Shown here: piece after piece, positions 8,847 through 17,651 of the stretch
Layout of the letters: every line of letters starts with the position of its first letter
How positions within the stretch are numbered: position 1 is the first letter of the stretch
From: JBBIQS01 sp037442205
GTDB lineage: Bacteria; Myxococcota; Myxococcia; Myxococcales; UBA5297
Length of the DNA: 56,825 nucleotides
Direction of reading: 5' to 3'
NCBI GenBank assembly: GCA_037442205.1
Contig: JBBIQS010000054.1
Span: 1 to 56,825, forward strand
Notes under the pieces: generated by a model
The model's input: the letters and a program-made list of their open reading frames with translations, nothing else
Database searches by the model: none
Told to the model about the DNA's origin: nothing
Made by a program: the position numbers and the translations under genes

Positions 8847-8878
8847 GCCGCCGAGCGCCGGCCTGCCGCCGGCCGGGT

Positions 8879-9130
8879 TCAGTGGAGCTTCTGCTCCAGC
8901 AGCGAGGCCAGGTCGTCGTCGCTGGCGAACAGCTCGGCTACCGAGTCCTGGCCCATCAGCCACTCGGCCAGAGTGGCGGCGCGCTGGTGCGGTTCCAGCG
9001 GCTGATCCAGCATGCGAGACATCCGCTCGGCCAGCTGGGCCCGGTCGGCGTTTCCGCGCAGCTCCAGCCAGCGGCGCTCGACGAGCTCGTCCAGAATTCT
9101 GTCGGCGGGGAATCGGTTCGCCTCTGCCAT
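8879..9130 (-). CDS. Small acidic hypothetical protein, 83 aa
   Basis: The chosen ATG at 9130 gives an 83-aa, Leu/Glu/Asp-rich, all-helical protein (starts MAEANRFPADRILDELVERRW, ends with a DDDLASLLEQKLH tail). GAAGGCAA just upstream supports this start; a longer frame to 9376 is Arg/Pro-rich and looks like non-coding sequence read through. There are no Cys, signal peptide or membrane segments. It is convergent with the che operon and transcribed away from the kelch lipoprotein gene, so probably a single-gene unit. I do not recognise a family. A helical, acidic short protein could be an adaptor or regulator; that is speculation. Confidence 0.65.
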   Translation of the reverse strand: MAEANRFPADRILDELVERRWLELRGNADRAQLAERMSRMLDQPLEPHQRAATLAEWLMGQDSVAELFASDDDLASLLEQKLH

Positions 9131-9287
9131 TTGCCTTCGCCTCGCGTGCGGCAGCTGGCCTCGCTGCCCCTGGAATGCCGGGCTCTTCGAGGAAGCTTGC
9201 GGCCTCCCCGCGCTCCGGCGCATCCGTCCGTCGATGCGGCCCCACATCGGTAGGCGCCCGTCGAGGCAACTGCTCCCGTCGGGGCGC

Positions 9288-9306
9288 GACCTGCGCTGCG
9301 CAGGTC
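9288..9306. promoter_or_regulatory. Perfect 9-bp dyad, possible operator
   Basis: GACCTGCGC (9288-9296) and GCGCAGGTC (9298-9306) are exact inverted repeats around a single T. It lies about 160 bp upstream of the 83-aa gene start. With one central base it suits a dimeric DNA-binding protein better than a terminator. Confidence 0.35.
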
Positions 9307-9446
9307 TGAACCGGGGAGAGTAGCGTTCGCTTCCGAAAAATGTCGGAGAAAAGGCAGGGGGCGGGGCGGCCAACACCGGGAGTGTGGCCGGCGCTGCCTC
9401 CGGCCGACCTCCCTCCGGCTCGTCCCTTCGCTGGATCTGCCGGGGT

Positions 9447-9474
9447 GCGGGCGCCCGAAGGAGCGGGCGCCCGC
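9447..9474 (-). terminator. Hairpin downstream of the kelch lipoprotein gene
   Basis: GCGGGCGCCC (9447-9456) pairs with GGGCGCCCGC (9465-9474) around an 8-base loop, 10 bases past the stop codon of the minus-strand lipoprotein gene. No T-tract follows, so it may be a factor-dependent or RNA-stabilising hairpin. Confidence 0.55.
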
Positions 9475-9484
9475 GCCAGGGAGC

Positions 9485-12400
9485 TCAGGCCGCCCGGCGG
9501 CGCCGGCGCAGTAGGCCGGCGAAGCTCGCCAGGCTGAAGGCGGTGAAGCCGAGATCGCCGCTCCCGGCGCTGCCGCAGCCGCAGCCCTTGCTGGAGGCCG
9601 CCCCGGCGTCGCTGGGAGGAGCCGCCGCCGCGCACTTGGCGCCGTCGCACCCGGCCGGGCACGAGGTGGTCGCGCCCGGGGAGCACTTGCCGGTCCCGTC
9701 GCAGGTCGAGGCGGCGCTCTCGGCCCCGTCGGTGCAGCCGGGCTCGGCGCAGACCTTGGTCGCGCCCGGGAAGGCGCAGGCCTTGGCGCTGCTGCCGTCG
9801 CAGCTGCCGGCGCAGGCGCCGCTGCCGGCGCAGGCCTGCCGCGCTCCCACCGGGGCGCCGGTCACCGGCGCGCAAGTGCCCGGCGAGGTCTTGCCGTTGC
9901 AGGCCTCGCACTGCCCGTCGCAGGACTTGCCGCAGCAGACGCCGTCGGCGCAGAAGCCCGACTGACAACCGCTGGCGGAAGCGCAGCTGGCCCCCAGCGC
10001 GCCCTTGAGCTTGCAGCTGGTGCCGGAGCAGAAGGCGTCGCTCTGGCAGTGGCCGTCGCCGGTGCAGCTGCTGCGGCACTTGCCGTCGGTGCCGCACAGG
10101 TAGGGAGCGCAGGCCACCGGATCGGCGGCCGGGCAGCTCCCGGCGCCGTCGCATCCGACCGCCGGAGTGGCGCTGCCCGCGGTGCAGCTGGGCGCCCGGC
10201 ACTGGGTGCTGGCCCCCGGGTACTGGCACTGCGGGCTGACGCCGTTGCAGCTGCCGCCACAGGTGGAGCCGGCGCCGGCGCAGCTGCGGCCGCCCACCGG
10301 GCTGCCGGTGACCGGCAGGCAGGTGCCGCGCGAGCCGTTGAGGGCGCAGGAGGCGCAGGCCATGTCGCAGGCGTTGTTGCAGCAGAAGCCGTCGGCGCAG
10401 AAGCCGGACTGGCACTGGCTGCCGCGCAGGCAGGCCCCGCCGTTGCTTAGCTGCGCGACGCAGTGGCCGCTGCCGTCGCACCAGTCGCCGGCGATGCAGT
10501 CCGAGTCCTGGCCGCAGCTGGTCGGGCACAGGGGGCTGGCGCCGCCGCACAGCAGCGGGGTGCAGGAGGGCTGGCCGGCGCTGCCGGCGGGAGAGTTGGT
10601 GCAGGTGCCGTTGGTGGCCGCGCCCTTGGCGGTCGAGCAGGCGCCGCAGGCGCCGCAGGCGCTGTCGCAGCAGACGCCGTCGACGCAGTGGCCGGTGGCG
10701 CACTCCTGGCAACCGCCGGCCTTGCAATCGCTGGCCGGGTTGCAGGCGCCGCCCTTGATCACCTGCGGCTGGCAGGTGCCACTGGCGGCGCAGAAGTAGC
10801 CGGCGGCGCAGGCGCTGTCCGAGGTGCAGCTGGTGGGGCACGCCGCGCTGCCGCCGCTGCAGACGTAGGCTTGGCACGACGGGGTGCCGGAGTTGCCGGA
10901 GGCGAAGTAGGTGCACTGGCCGTTGGCGGTGGCGCCCTTGGCTGCCGAGCAGGCGCCGCAGGGGCCGCAGGCGGCGGAGCAGCAGAAGCCGTCGACGCAG
11001 TTGCCGGATGAGCACCAGCTGTTGGCCATGCAGGAGGCGCCCTGGGCGAACTTGTTCATGCAGGTGCCGCCGTTGCAGAAGTAGCCCGTTCCGCAGCCGG
11101 CGTCGCCAGCGCAAGAGGTGGGGCAGGAGGCCCTGGTGCCGTCGCAGGCATAGGGCGAGCAGGTGGGCGCGCCGGCGTAGGAGAGCGGGGCGGTGGTACA
11201 GGTTCCCTTCGAGCTCGCCAGGTCGCAGCGCTCGCAGTTGGCGCCGGGCCCGTTGCAGGCCCGGTCGCAGCAGACGCCGTTCTGGCAGTGGCCGGTGGCG
11301 CACTCGCGGCACCCGGTCACCTTGCAGTCGGCGGTCAGGTCGCAGGCGGCGGCCTGTGCCAGTTGCGGGGCGCAGGTGCCGGACTTGGAGCAGTAGTAGC
11401 CGGCGGTGCAGCCGCTATCGGCGGTGCAGTTGGTGGGGCAGGTTAGCGCTGCGCCGTCGCAGACGTAGAAGCCGCAGCCCGGGCTGCCCGGGTCGCCGAG
11501 GGGAGCCGTGATGCAGGTTCCCACCGAGCCGTTGACGTCGCAGCGCTGGCAGGCGCCGCCGGTGCAGGCGGCGTCGCAGCAGATTCCGAAGGAGCAGAAC
11601 CCGCTGGTGCAGTCGTTGGCCGCGGCGCAGGTGGTGCCGAGGGAGTACTGGCCGTAGATCTCGGCGGTCGCGACGGAGGTGCCGCCGTAGGCGTTGGTTC
11701 CGCCGGCGATCAGCACTTTGTTTCCGGGTGAGAGAAGGGTGGCGGTCGCGTACTCCCGCGCGGCTTTGGGGCTGGCCGTCGCCGTCCAGGCAGTGGTGCC
11801 CGGGTCATAGAGCTCGGCCGTGGTCGCCGCGAAGTAGGTGTCGTCGCCGCCCACCGCCAGCACCTTGCCGTTGGCGAGGGTGGTCAGCGTGTGGAAGCGG
11901 CGCTTGGAGGCCATCGCGCCGACGGCGGTCCAGGTGCCGCCCACGGGATCGTAGGTCTCGGCGCTGGCCAGCCAGGTGGTGGTGCCGTTCCAGTTGAAGT
12001 ACTGATAGCCGCCGCTCACCAGGAGCTTGTTGCCGGTGATCATGGCGCCGGCGTGTCCGGCCCGGCGGGCATTCATGAACCCCGAGGCCGCCCAGGTCCC
12101 GGCGAAAGGGTCGTAGAGCTCGCACGAGGACTCGGAGGCGTAATTGGCGGTGGAGTAGCCGCCGGCGACCAGCACCTTGCCGGAGGGCAGCACGGCGGCG
12201 ACCGCCTCGGTGCGGTCCACGCTCAGCTGCGTGGTGGCCGCGGTCGTGCTGTTCTTGGTGGCGGCCCAGGTGTTGGTCGATGGGGACCACAGCTCGGAGG
12301 TCGCCGTCATGCCGCCCGCCGCCAGCACCTTGCCGTTGCCGAGCAGCACGGCGACGTGATTGTAGCGCGCGGTGATCATGGACGCGGCGCTCAGCCAGGT

Positions 12401-13618
12401 CCCGCTCGCCGGGTTGTAGAGCTCGGCCGTGGGGGTCACATCCCCGCGGTTGGTGGTCGTATTCCAGATGCTGCCGCCGGCGACGAGCACCCCGTTGGCC
12501 ACGGTGGTGGTGCCGATGGTCGCCGTGGCGATGGGGCCGCTGGCGGAGTGATTGGTGCGGGCGAGCGCCAGGCTCCCGGTCGCCGCCCAGGAATTGGTCG
12601 CCGGGTCGTAGATCTCGGCGGCGGCGACGAACGCCGCCGCCCCGGTGCTGCCGGTATAGCCGCCCGCCACCAGCACCCTGCCGTCGGAGAGCTTGGTGGC
12701 GGTGTGCGAGTAGCGCGCGGTCGCCAGGTTGTTCGAGGTCGAGGTCCAGAGGGGATCGAGGAGCGCCGGATAGGCCACCTGGCCGCCCCAGCGGACGCGG
12801 ACGGCGCAGGAGCGCGCGCCCGGATCGACCACCGGCCGATCCCAGGGCGCCGCCGGGCTGGCGTCGTAGCCGCAGCCCTCCACCGCCAGCTGCGCCGAGT
12901 GGTGCTGGCCGCGGGCGTCGATCAGGTAGGGAGGCGAGACGCGCAGGCGGGGCGCCCCCTGGCCATCGAGGAACTCGAGCACGTTCTCGACCAGGCGCAG
13001 GCCGGCGACCTTGGCGCCCAGGGCGACGTCGTAGCTCACCTCCGCCGCCGCGGGGGCGCGGGAGAAGTAGAGGTAGTCCTCGGCGCCCTCGGCGGTGACG
13101 CGGTGGATGAGGTCGGCGCCGTCGCGGTGGCCCTGGCGGTAGACCACCAGGCCGTCGGCGAGCTCGGCCTCGACGTCGCGGGCGCCGCGCAGGCTCACCG
13201 AGATCGACAGCTCGGAGTGGGTGTCGCGCACCCGCATCTCGCCGGTGCCCTTGCGCGGCAGTGAGACCTCGGCCAGCAGGCCGGCGGCGGTGCGGGCCTC
13301 CTCCCTCACGTGCGGCATCAGGCGGCCCAGGGAGGCATCCACGCGGTCGACCGCGGAGGGCGGCAGCGCCGGGACGCGCGCCGGCTCAGCGGAGCCGGCG
13401 GCATTGGCCGAGGCTTTGACGGCGGGACGCTGGACCTGGCTGCGGACCAGCTCGACCAGCTCGCGCGCCGGGGCAGCCTGCTGCAGCTCCACCGGCGCGG
13501 CCGGCTCGGCGAACTGGCTGGAGCTGCCGGAGCGGCAGGCGCCGGCGGCCAGCGCCACGGCGGCGAGTGAAATGGCGAGATGACGTGGCACGGCCACGCA
13601 AACCGATGAACGGATCAT
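9485..13618 (-). CDS. Large kelch-repeat, Cys-rich lipoprotein with MYXO-CTERM-type tail
   Basis: A 1377-aa surface protein. I start it at ATG 13618 because it then begins with a lipoprotein signal (about 25 residues ending LAAGAC). Residues about 30-290 form an unassigned region. Seven kelch-type repeats follow (about 300-640), each with a GKVLVAGG-like strand and a YDPxxxxW element, enough for a beta-propeller. Then come six Cys-rich modules (about 660-1325) built on a GxCCxxxC, PTSC and GYYC pattern. The C terminus has GCGCGS, a hydrophobic segment and RRRRR, matching the MYXO-CTERM sorting signal known from myxobacteria. It should be exported, lipidated and then processed at the C terminus. 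Ligand unknown. The repeats make the DNA here repetitive. Confidence 0.9.
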   Translation of the reverse strand: MIRSSVCVAVPRHLAISLAAVALAAGACRSGSSSQFAEPAAPVELQQAAPARELVELVRSQVQRPAVKASANAAGSAEPARVPALPPSAVDRVDASLGRLMPHVREEARTAAGLLAEVSLPRKGTGEMRVRDTHSELSISVSLRGARDVEAELADGLVVYRQGHRDGADLIHRVTAEGAEDYLYFSRAPAAAEVSYDVALGAKVAGLRLVENVLEFLDGQGAPRLRVSPPYLIDARGQHHSAQLAVEGCGYDASPAAPWDRPVVDPGARSCAVRVRWGGQVAYPALLDPLWTSTSNNLATARYSHTATKLSDGRVLVAGGYTGSTGAAAFVAAAEIYDPATNSWAATGSLALARTNHSASGPIATATIGTTTVANGVLVAGGSIWNTTTNRGDVTPTAELYNPASGTWLSAASMITARYNHVAVLLGNGKVLAAGGMTATSELWSPSTNTWAATKNSTTAATTQLSVDRTEAVAAVLPSGKVLVAGGYSTANYASESSCELYDPFAGTWAASGFMNARRAGHAGAMITGNKLLVSGGYQYFNWNGTTTWLASAETYDPVGGTWTAVGAMASKRRFHTLTTLANGKVLAVGGDDTYFAATTAELYDPGTTAWTATASPKAAREYATATLLSPGNKVLIAGGTNAYGGTSVATAEIYGQYSLGTTCAAANDCTSGFCSFGICCDAACTGGACQRCDVNGSVGTCITAPLGDPGSPGCGFYVCDGAALTCPTNCTADSGCTAGYYCSKSGTCAPQLAQAAACDLTADCKVTGCRECATGHCQNGVCCDRACNGPGANCERCDLASSKGTCTTAPLSYAGAPTCSPYACDGTRASCPTSCAGDAGCGTGYFCNGGTCMNKFAQGASCMANSWCSSGNCVDGFCCSAACGPCGACSAAKGATANGQCTYFASGNSGTPSCQAYVCSGGSAACPTSCTSDSACAAGYFCAASGTCQPQVIKGGACNPASDCKAGGCQECATGHCVDGVCCDSACGACGACSTAKGAATNGTCTNSPAGSAGQPSCTPLLCGGASPLCPTSCGQDSDCIAGDWCDGSGHCVAQLSNGGACLRGSQCQSGFCADGFCCNNACDMACASCALNGSRGTCLPVTGSPVGGRSCAGAGSTCGGSCNGVSPQCQYPGASTQCRAPSCTAGSATPAVGCDGAGSCPAADPVACAPYLCGTDGKCRSSCTGDGHCQSDAFCSGTSCKLKGALGASCASASGCQSGFCADGVCCGKSCDGQCEACNGKTSPGTCAPVTGAPVGARQACAGSGACAGSCDGSSAKACAFPGATKVCAEPGCTDGAESAASTCDGTGKCSPGATTSCPAGCDGAKCAAAAPPSDAGAASSKGCGCGSAGSGDLGFTAFSLASFAGLLRRRRRAA

Positions 13619-13806
13619 GGTGTCGAGACCTGGAATGTGGATTGGACCGCCCCCCTGGCGGCAGGCACTGCCGCTGGGCGACGGCCATGTACCGGAAGTC
13701 AACAGTGCCGGGCAAGCGACAGACGCGCCCGGAGGCCGTCACCCCCCGTTTTTCTGGGCTCCGGATCGCTCGGCGGAAAACGGCGTCGGAGACTCGACGC
13801 GGGTCG

Positions 13807-14733
13807 TCAGGCGTAGAGGACCACGCCGACGATGCCCACGTAGAGGGCGATGTCGAGGATCAGCGGCAGGTCGCTGAGCAGCAGCCGCTCCGGGCTGCCG
13901 CCCTCGTTGCGCCGGTAGAGCAGGTAGAGGTAGCGGAAGATCCCGTAGACCACGCAGGGGATGGTGAACTTGAGCCCGTCGCTGCCGAACTTGCGGATGG
14001 TGTCGTCGCTCATCGTGTACAGCGCGTAGCAGACCACGGTCGAGGCGGTGACCGCTCCGATCAGCTGGTCGAGCAGCGGCAGCGACAGGTCGGCCAGGCT
14101 GGCCCGGTGCTCGGAGGCGCTCTGCTCCAGCAGCACCAGCTCGGCGCGCCGCTTGGAGAAACCCAGGAACAGGGCCAGCAGGAAGGTGCACAGGTAGAGC
14201 CAGTTCGAGATCGGCACCGAGATGGCCAGGGCCCCCGAGGCCACCCGGATCACGAAGCCGATGGAGATGGCGATCACGTCGAGGATCACCATCCGCTTGA
14301 GCAGCGCGGTGTAGGCGACCTGCAAGGCAAGGTAGCCGGCGGCGGCGGCCAGCGGCGCCCGGCCCAGCCAGAGGAAGACCCCCAGCGCCAGCGCCACCAG
14401 CCCGGCGCCGGCCGCGGCCGCCACAGCGGGGGCCAGCGCTCCACTGGCGATCGGGCGCAGCCGCTTGACCGGGTGCAGCCGATCGCGCTCGCGGTCGATC
14501 AGGTCGTTGAACAGGTAGACCGCGCTGGAGAGGAGGCAGAATCCGGCGGTGGCGGCCAGGGCGCGCAGCGCCGGCCCGGCCTGCAGCGCCTCGCGGGCGA
14601 AGATCAGCGGCGCCAGCACCGCCCCGTTCTTGGTCCACTGCCGCGGCCGCAGGCTGGCCAGCAGCGCGCCGCCCAGGTTGGCGGGCGCCGGCGGCTGCGC
14701 GGGGACGGTGGCGATCTCCGGCATGTCCTCCAT
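13807..14733 (-). CDS. UbiA-family membrane prenyltransferase, decaprenyl-phosphate phosphoribosyltransferase-like
   Basis: A 308-aa protein with about eight or nine hydrophobic segments. The first conserved Asp motif is NDLIDRERDR (about 75-84), followed by HPVKRLRPIASG; a second polar motif is ILDVIAISIGFVIR (about 150-163). This combination matches the branch of the UbiA family that transfers phosphoribose from PRPP to polyprenyl phosphate, the first step of decaprenyl-phospho-arabinose synthesis in mycobacteria. The epimerase partners (DprE1/DprE2) are not in the window. It starts 62 bp after ugd and is probably co-transcribed. TAGG lies about 10 bases before ATG 14733. The exact lipid and sugar are inference. 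Confidence 0.8.
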   Translation of the reverse strand: MEDMPEIATVPAQPPAPANLGGALLASLRPRQWTKNGAVLAPLIFAREALQAGPALRALAATAGFCLLSSAVYLFNDLIDRERDRLHPVKRLRPIASGALAPAVAAAAGAGLVALALGVFLWLGRAPLAAAAGYLALQVAYTALLKRMVILDVIAISIGFVIRVASGALAISVPISNWLYLCTFLLALFLGFSKRRAELVLLEQSASEHRASLADLSLPLLDQLIGAVTASTVVCYALYTMSDDTIRKFGSDGLKFTIPCVVYGIFRYLYLLYRRNEGGSPERLLLSDLPLILDIALYVGIVGVVLYA

Positions 14734-14794
14734 CCAGTGGACCTACTCGAGCACCCGGGCCGAGGGCGGGACCTCTTCGCCCAACGCGCGCTGG

Positions 14795-16093
14795 CTAGCG
14801 GCGCCCGATCCCGTAGTAGGTGAAGCCGCGCTCGCGCATGGCCGCGGGGGCGAAGATGTTGCGGCCGTCGAAGACCACCGGCGACTTCATCAGCGACTTC
14901 ATGCGCTCGAAGTCCGGGTGGCGGAACTCGTTCCACTCGGTGACCACGCACAGGGCGTCGGCGCCCTCCAGCGCCTCGTAGGGGCTGGCGCAGAACTTCA
15001 CCCGGTCGCCGAGCATCTTGCGCGCCACCTCGGTGGCCACCGGGTCGGTGACCTGCACCCGGGCGCCCTTGCCGGTCAGCCCCTCGATCACCTCGATCGA
15101 GGGCGCCTCGCGCATGTCATCGGTCTTGGGCTTGAAGGCCAGCCCCCACACCGCGAAGGTCTTGCCCGACAGGTTGCCGAAGTGCTTGACCGCCTTCTGC
15201 ACCAGCGCCTTCTTCTGGCGCTCGTTGGTGCGCTCCACCGCGCGCAGCATCTCGAACTCCAGGCCGTTCTCGCGGGCGGTGGTGACCAGCGCCTTGACGT
15301 CCTTGGGGAAGCAGCTGCCGCCGTAGCCCACTCCGGGGAAGAGGAAGGGGTAGCCGATGCGCTTGTCGGCGCCCATCCCCTTGCGCACCATGTCCACGTC
15401 GGCCGAGACCTTCTCGCACAGCTGGGCGATGTCGTTCATGAAGCTGATGCGCACCGCCAGCATGGCGTTGGAGGCGTACTTGGTCAGCTCGGCGGACCGG
15501 GTGTCCATGAACAGCACCGGGTTCTCGGTGCGCACGAAGGGCGCGTAGAGCTCGCCCATCAGCTTGCGGGCCCGCTCGCTGTCGGCGCCGATCACCACCC
15601 GGTCCGGCTTCATGAAGTCGTCGATTGCCGCCCCTTCCTTGAGGAACTCGGGGTTGCTGACCACGTCGAACTCGACGTCGGTGTGCATCTTGATCTCGAC
15701 GCGGACCCGGTCGGCGGTGCCCACCGGCACGGTGCTCTTGTCGACCACCACGGTGTAGCGCTTCATCGCCTTGGCGATGTCGCGGGCGGCGGCCAGCACG
15801 TGCTGCAGGTCGGCCTCGCCGTTCTCGCCGGGCGGGGTGCCCACGGCGACGAAGACCACGTCCGACTGTCCCACGGCACCGCTGAGGTCGGTGGTGAAGG
15901 TCAGCCGCTTCTCGCGGACGTTGCGGACGATCAGCTCCTCGAGCCCGGGCTCGTAGATCGGGATGCGCCCGGCGTTGAGGGCGTCGATCTTGGAGGCGTC
16001 GTTGTCGACGCAGACCACGTCGTTGCCGCTGTCGGCGAAGCAGGTGCCGGCGACCAGTCCAACGTAGCCGCTGCCGATGACCGAGATCTTCAT
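14795..16093 (-). CDS. ugd: UDP-glucose 6-dehydrogenase
   Basis: It oxidises UDP-glucose to UDP-glucuronate with two NAD+, supplying acidic sugar for exopolysaccharide or pentose formation. The 432 aa are full length for the family. The N-terminal Rossmann motif is ISVIGSGYVGLVAG (residues 3-16), the catalytic Cys is C261 in GYGGSCFPKD, and the C-terminal NAD/UDP domain has VWGLAFKPKTDDMREAP. It has its own predicted promoter (16151-16179) and is followed by the UbiA-type gene. It could use another UDP-hexose, but GSCFPKD and the overall form favour the UDP-glucose branch over the UDP-HexNAc branch (compare the gene at 40702). Confidence 0.93.
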   Translation of the reverse strand: MKISVIGSGYVGLVAGTCFADSGNDVVCVDNDASKIDALNAGRIPIYEPGLEELIVRNVREKRLTFTTDLSGAVGQSDVVFVAVGTPPGENGEADLQHVLAAARDIAKAMKRYTVVVDKSTVPVGTADRVRVEIKMHTDVEFDVVSNPEFLKEGAAIDDFMKPDRVVIGADSERARKLMGELYAPFVRTENPVLFMDTRSAELTKYASNAMLAVRISFMNDIAQLCEKVSADVDMVRKGMGADKRIGYPFLFPGVGYGGSCFPKDVKALVTTARENGLEFEMLRAVERTNERQKKALVQKAVKHFGNLSGKTFAVWGLAFKPKTDDMREAPSIEVIEGLTGKGARVQVTDPVATEVARKMLGDRVKFCASPYEALEGADALCVVTEWNEFRHPDFERMKSLMKSPVVFDGRNIFAPAAMRERGFTYYGIGRR

Positions 16094-16150
16094 GACGGTA
16101 CGTCCTCATTGGCGCTGGGCCGGACGGTAGCCGGCCCCGCGAAGGCGGGC

Positions 16151-16179
16151 ATTCTAAAGGGGCGAACAGAAGCGGGCAA
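16151..16179 (-). promoter_or_regulatory. Sigma-70-type promoter of ugd
   Basis: On the minus strand, TTGCCC (-35, at 16174-16179) and TAGAAT (-10, at 16151-16156) are 17 bp apart. Predicted transcription would start near 16144, leaving about a 50-base leader before ATG 16093. The -10 matches consensus at five of six bases, which is notable in DNA this G+C-rich. Confidence 0.5.
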
Positions 16180-16249
16180 CGCGGGCTCTGAGCAGGGCGC
16201 GCCCGTCAACAGTGTGTGCTGGCGGAAGGGAATGCGCCGGAGCGGCCGA

Positions 16250-17227
16250 TCAGACCTCGAGCAGGCGTTGGAGCTCCTCGCGCGGGCGAGCGGGCGGCGT
16301 GGGCCCGAGGGCGCGATTGGCGGCGATCACCGCCTCCTCAAGGGAGGATTTCTCGCCAGCGGGGAGCTCGGGCGAAAGGCTGCGCGCCTGTTCGGCGACC
16401 TCGGGGAAGAAGTGGGCCAGCAGCGCCATCGCGCAGAAGAGCGCGTGAGAGAGCCCCACCTCGCGAGCCCGGGTGAGCAGCTGCCGGGCCTCCGGCGGCT
16501 TTCCCCAGGTCCCTCCCTGCGAGGGTGCTCCGAGGACCAGCTCGCGGAGGTCGACGTAATCGATCAGCGGGGCCTCGAAGGCCGCCTCGACGAGCAGGGC
16601 GAGATGGGTGAGCAGCGCGTCTTCGATGGCCGGGCGGAAGACCTGGAGGCCCAAGGCGCGGGCGGGGATGCCGCGCTCGTGGAGGTCGGTGCCCAGCCGG
16701 GCGCCGCCGCCCAGGCCCTCGTGGAGGACGATGCGGAAGCGCTGGTCGGTGAGGGCCAGCGTCCCGGCGGTCCCGGCCTCGGGGACGAAGCCCTGGGGGC
16801 GGGCGGCTTCGGCGATGGCGAAGAAGCTGGAGCGGGCGGCGAGCAGCCGGATCTCGGGCAGCGGGCGGAAGGCGATGTGCGGGTAGAGCGCGTCGGCGTA
16901 GGCGGCGGCGTGGAGCAGCACCACCGGGGCCTCGACCTCATCGAGCAGCCGCTTGAGGGTCACCAGCTTGTAGACGTTGTCGTTGAGAGTGCCCTGGTAA
17001 TAGCCCAGCAGCGCGTCGTGGATGTCCTGGGGCGCGCCGCCCCCCAGCCGATACTCCAGGTTGTAGGCCACCAGCGGCGCCAGGCCGTTGGCGATGGCCG
17101 GCTGCCAGAGGGCTTCCCAGGGAAAGGCCAGGCGCCCCGGCGCGGCGGCGCCTGGGATTGGGGCAGTCGCGCGGCGCGAGGGCAGCGACAGCGAACTGAG
17201 CAGGCGGAGGGCTTCGAGCGTGTCCAT
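16250..17227 (-). CDS. Degenerate nucleotidyltransferase-fold protein
   Basis: This 325-aa protein follows the layout of the uncharacterised nucleotidyltransferase family (NTP_transf_5): an N-terminal helical part, a core at about 100-145, and a C-terminal helical part. The core lacks the catalytic signature. Where the neighbour at 17648 has VLKGAPLAARLYP and then SVDVDLLV, this one has LLHAAAYADALYP and then LPEIRLLA. The Lys-Gly loop and both metal-binding Asp residues are therefore gone. It is probably a non-catalytic paralogue, perhaps a partner of the intact enzyme. It ends 46 bp before the zinc-ribbon gene in the same direction (17274-17651), so the three may form one operon. Family assignment is by pattern and moderate. 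Confidence 0.65.
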   Translation of the reverse strand: MDTLEALRLLSSLSLPSRRATAPIPGAAAPGRLAFPWEALWQPAIANGLAPLVAYNLEYRLGGGAPQDIHDALLGYYQGTLNDNVYKLVTLKRLLDEVEAPVVLLHAAAYADALYPHIAFRPLPEIRLLAARSSFFAIAEAARPQGFVPEAGTAGTLALTDQRFRIVLHEGLGGGARLGTDLHERGIPARALGLQVFRPAIEDALLTHLALLVEAAFEAPLIDYVDLRELVLGAPSQGGTWGKPPEARQLLTRAREVGLSHALFCAMALLAHFFPEVAEQARSLSPELPAGEKSSLEEAVIAANRALGPTPPARPREELQRLLEV

Positions 17228-17273
17228 GGGGCGGGGAGTCTATCCCCGGGCCGGCGCGCGGGCCGCTGAAAGT

Positions 17274-17651
17274 CTATCCGCCGCAGGAGCCGGCGGCGGC
17301 GCCGATCGCCACTCCCAGCACGAGCGCCGCCAAGACGATCTGCGCCCGGCGCCACTTCTTGGTCCGAGCGTGCAGGTTGCGGCGGTACTGGCGGTGCATC
17401 CGGTGCTCTTTCCTCTGGCGCTCGAGCATCGCGGGGGTCAGCTCGCCCTGCCCGCCTTTCGGGGGCGAGGAGCGCCTTTGCCTGGCGACGAGGTAATCGG
17501 GCCTGAATCCTCGCCAGCCGCAGGCCGAGCAGCGGCGCGGGCCGACCCCGGCCGCCCGGAGGAGCTGCTCCAGGAAGCCGCGGGTCCGCGACTGGCTGAG
17601 ATCGACGCAGCCGCAGCGCGGGCAGGTGGAGAGGGAGAAGGGCGGGCTCAT
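17274..17651 (-). CDS. Zinc-ribbon protein with a C-terminal membrane anchor
   Basis: A 125-aa protein. The N terminus has two Cys pairs, C10-x2-C13 and C41-x2-C44 (PRCGC and CSACGW), typical of a zinc ribbon. A basic middle (RQRKEHRMHRQYRRNLHAR region, about 78-97) leads into one hydrophobic helix at about 104-121, and the protein ends SCGG. It looks like a tail-anchored cytoplasmic zinc-ribbon protein. ATG 17651 overlaps the last bases of the nucleotidyltransferase gene (stop at 17648), so translation is probably coupled. Frames extending further upstream lie inside that gene and are not real. Function unknown. Confidence 0.65.
   Translation of the reverse strand: MSPPFSLSTCPRCGCVDLSQSRTRGFLEQLLRAAGVGPRRCSACGWRGFRPDYLVARQRRSSPPKGGQGELTPAMLERQRKEHRMHRQYRRNLHARTKKWRRAQIVLAALVLGVAIGAAAGSCGG

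Larger units (their letters stand above)
9131..9484. other. Intergenic region upstream of the 83-aa gene
   Basis: This 354-bp stretch holds no convincing gene. It contains the dyad at 9288-9306 and the hairpin at 9447-9474, described separately. An A/T-richer patch lies at about 9322-9350. No confident promoter was found. Confidence 0.5.

Noticed and set aside
9640..11640. Repeated DNA that could be mistaken for a CRISPR array or satellite
   Set aside because: The repeats follow codon phase and encode Cys-rich modules; spacing is irregular and there are no unique spacers.
12780..13600. Possible separate minus-strand gene upstream of the kelch repeats
   Set aside because: The frame is continuous with the kelch region and begins with the signal peptide at 13618, so it is one protein.
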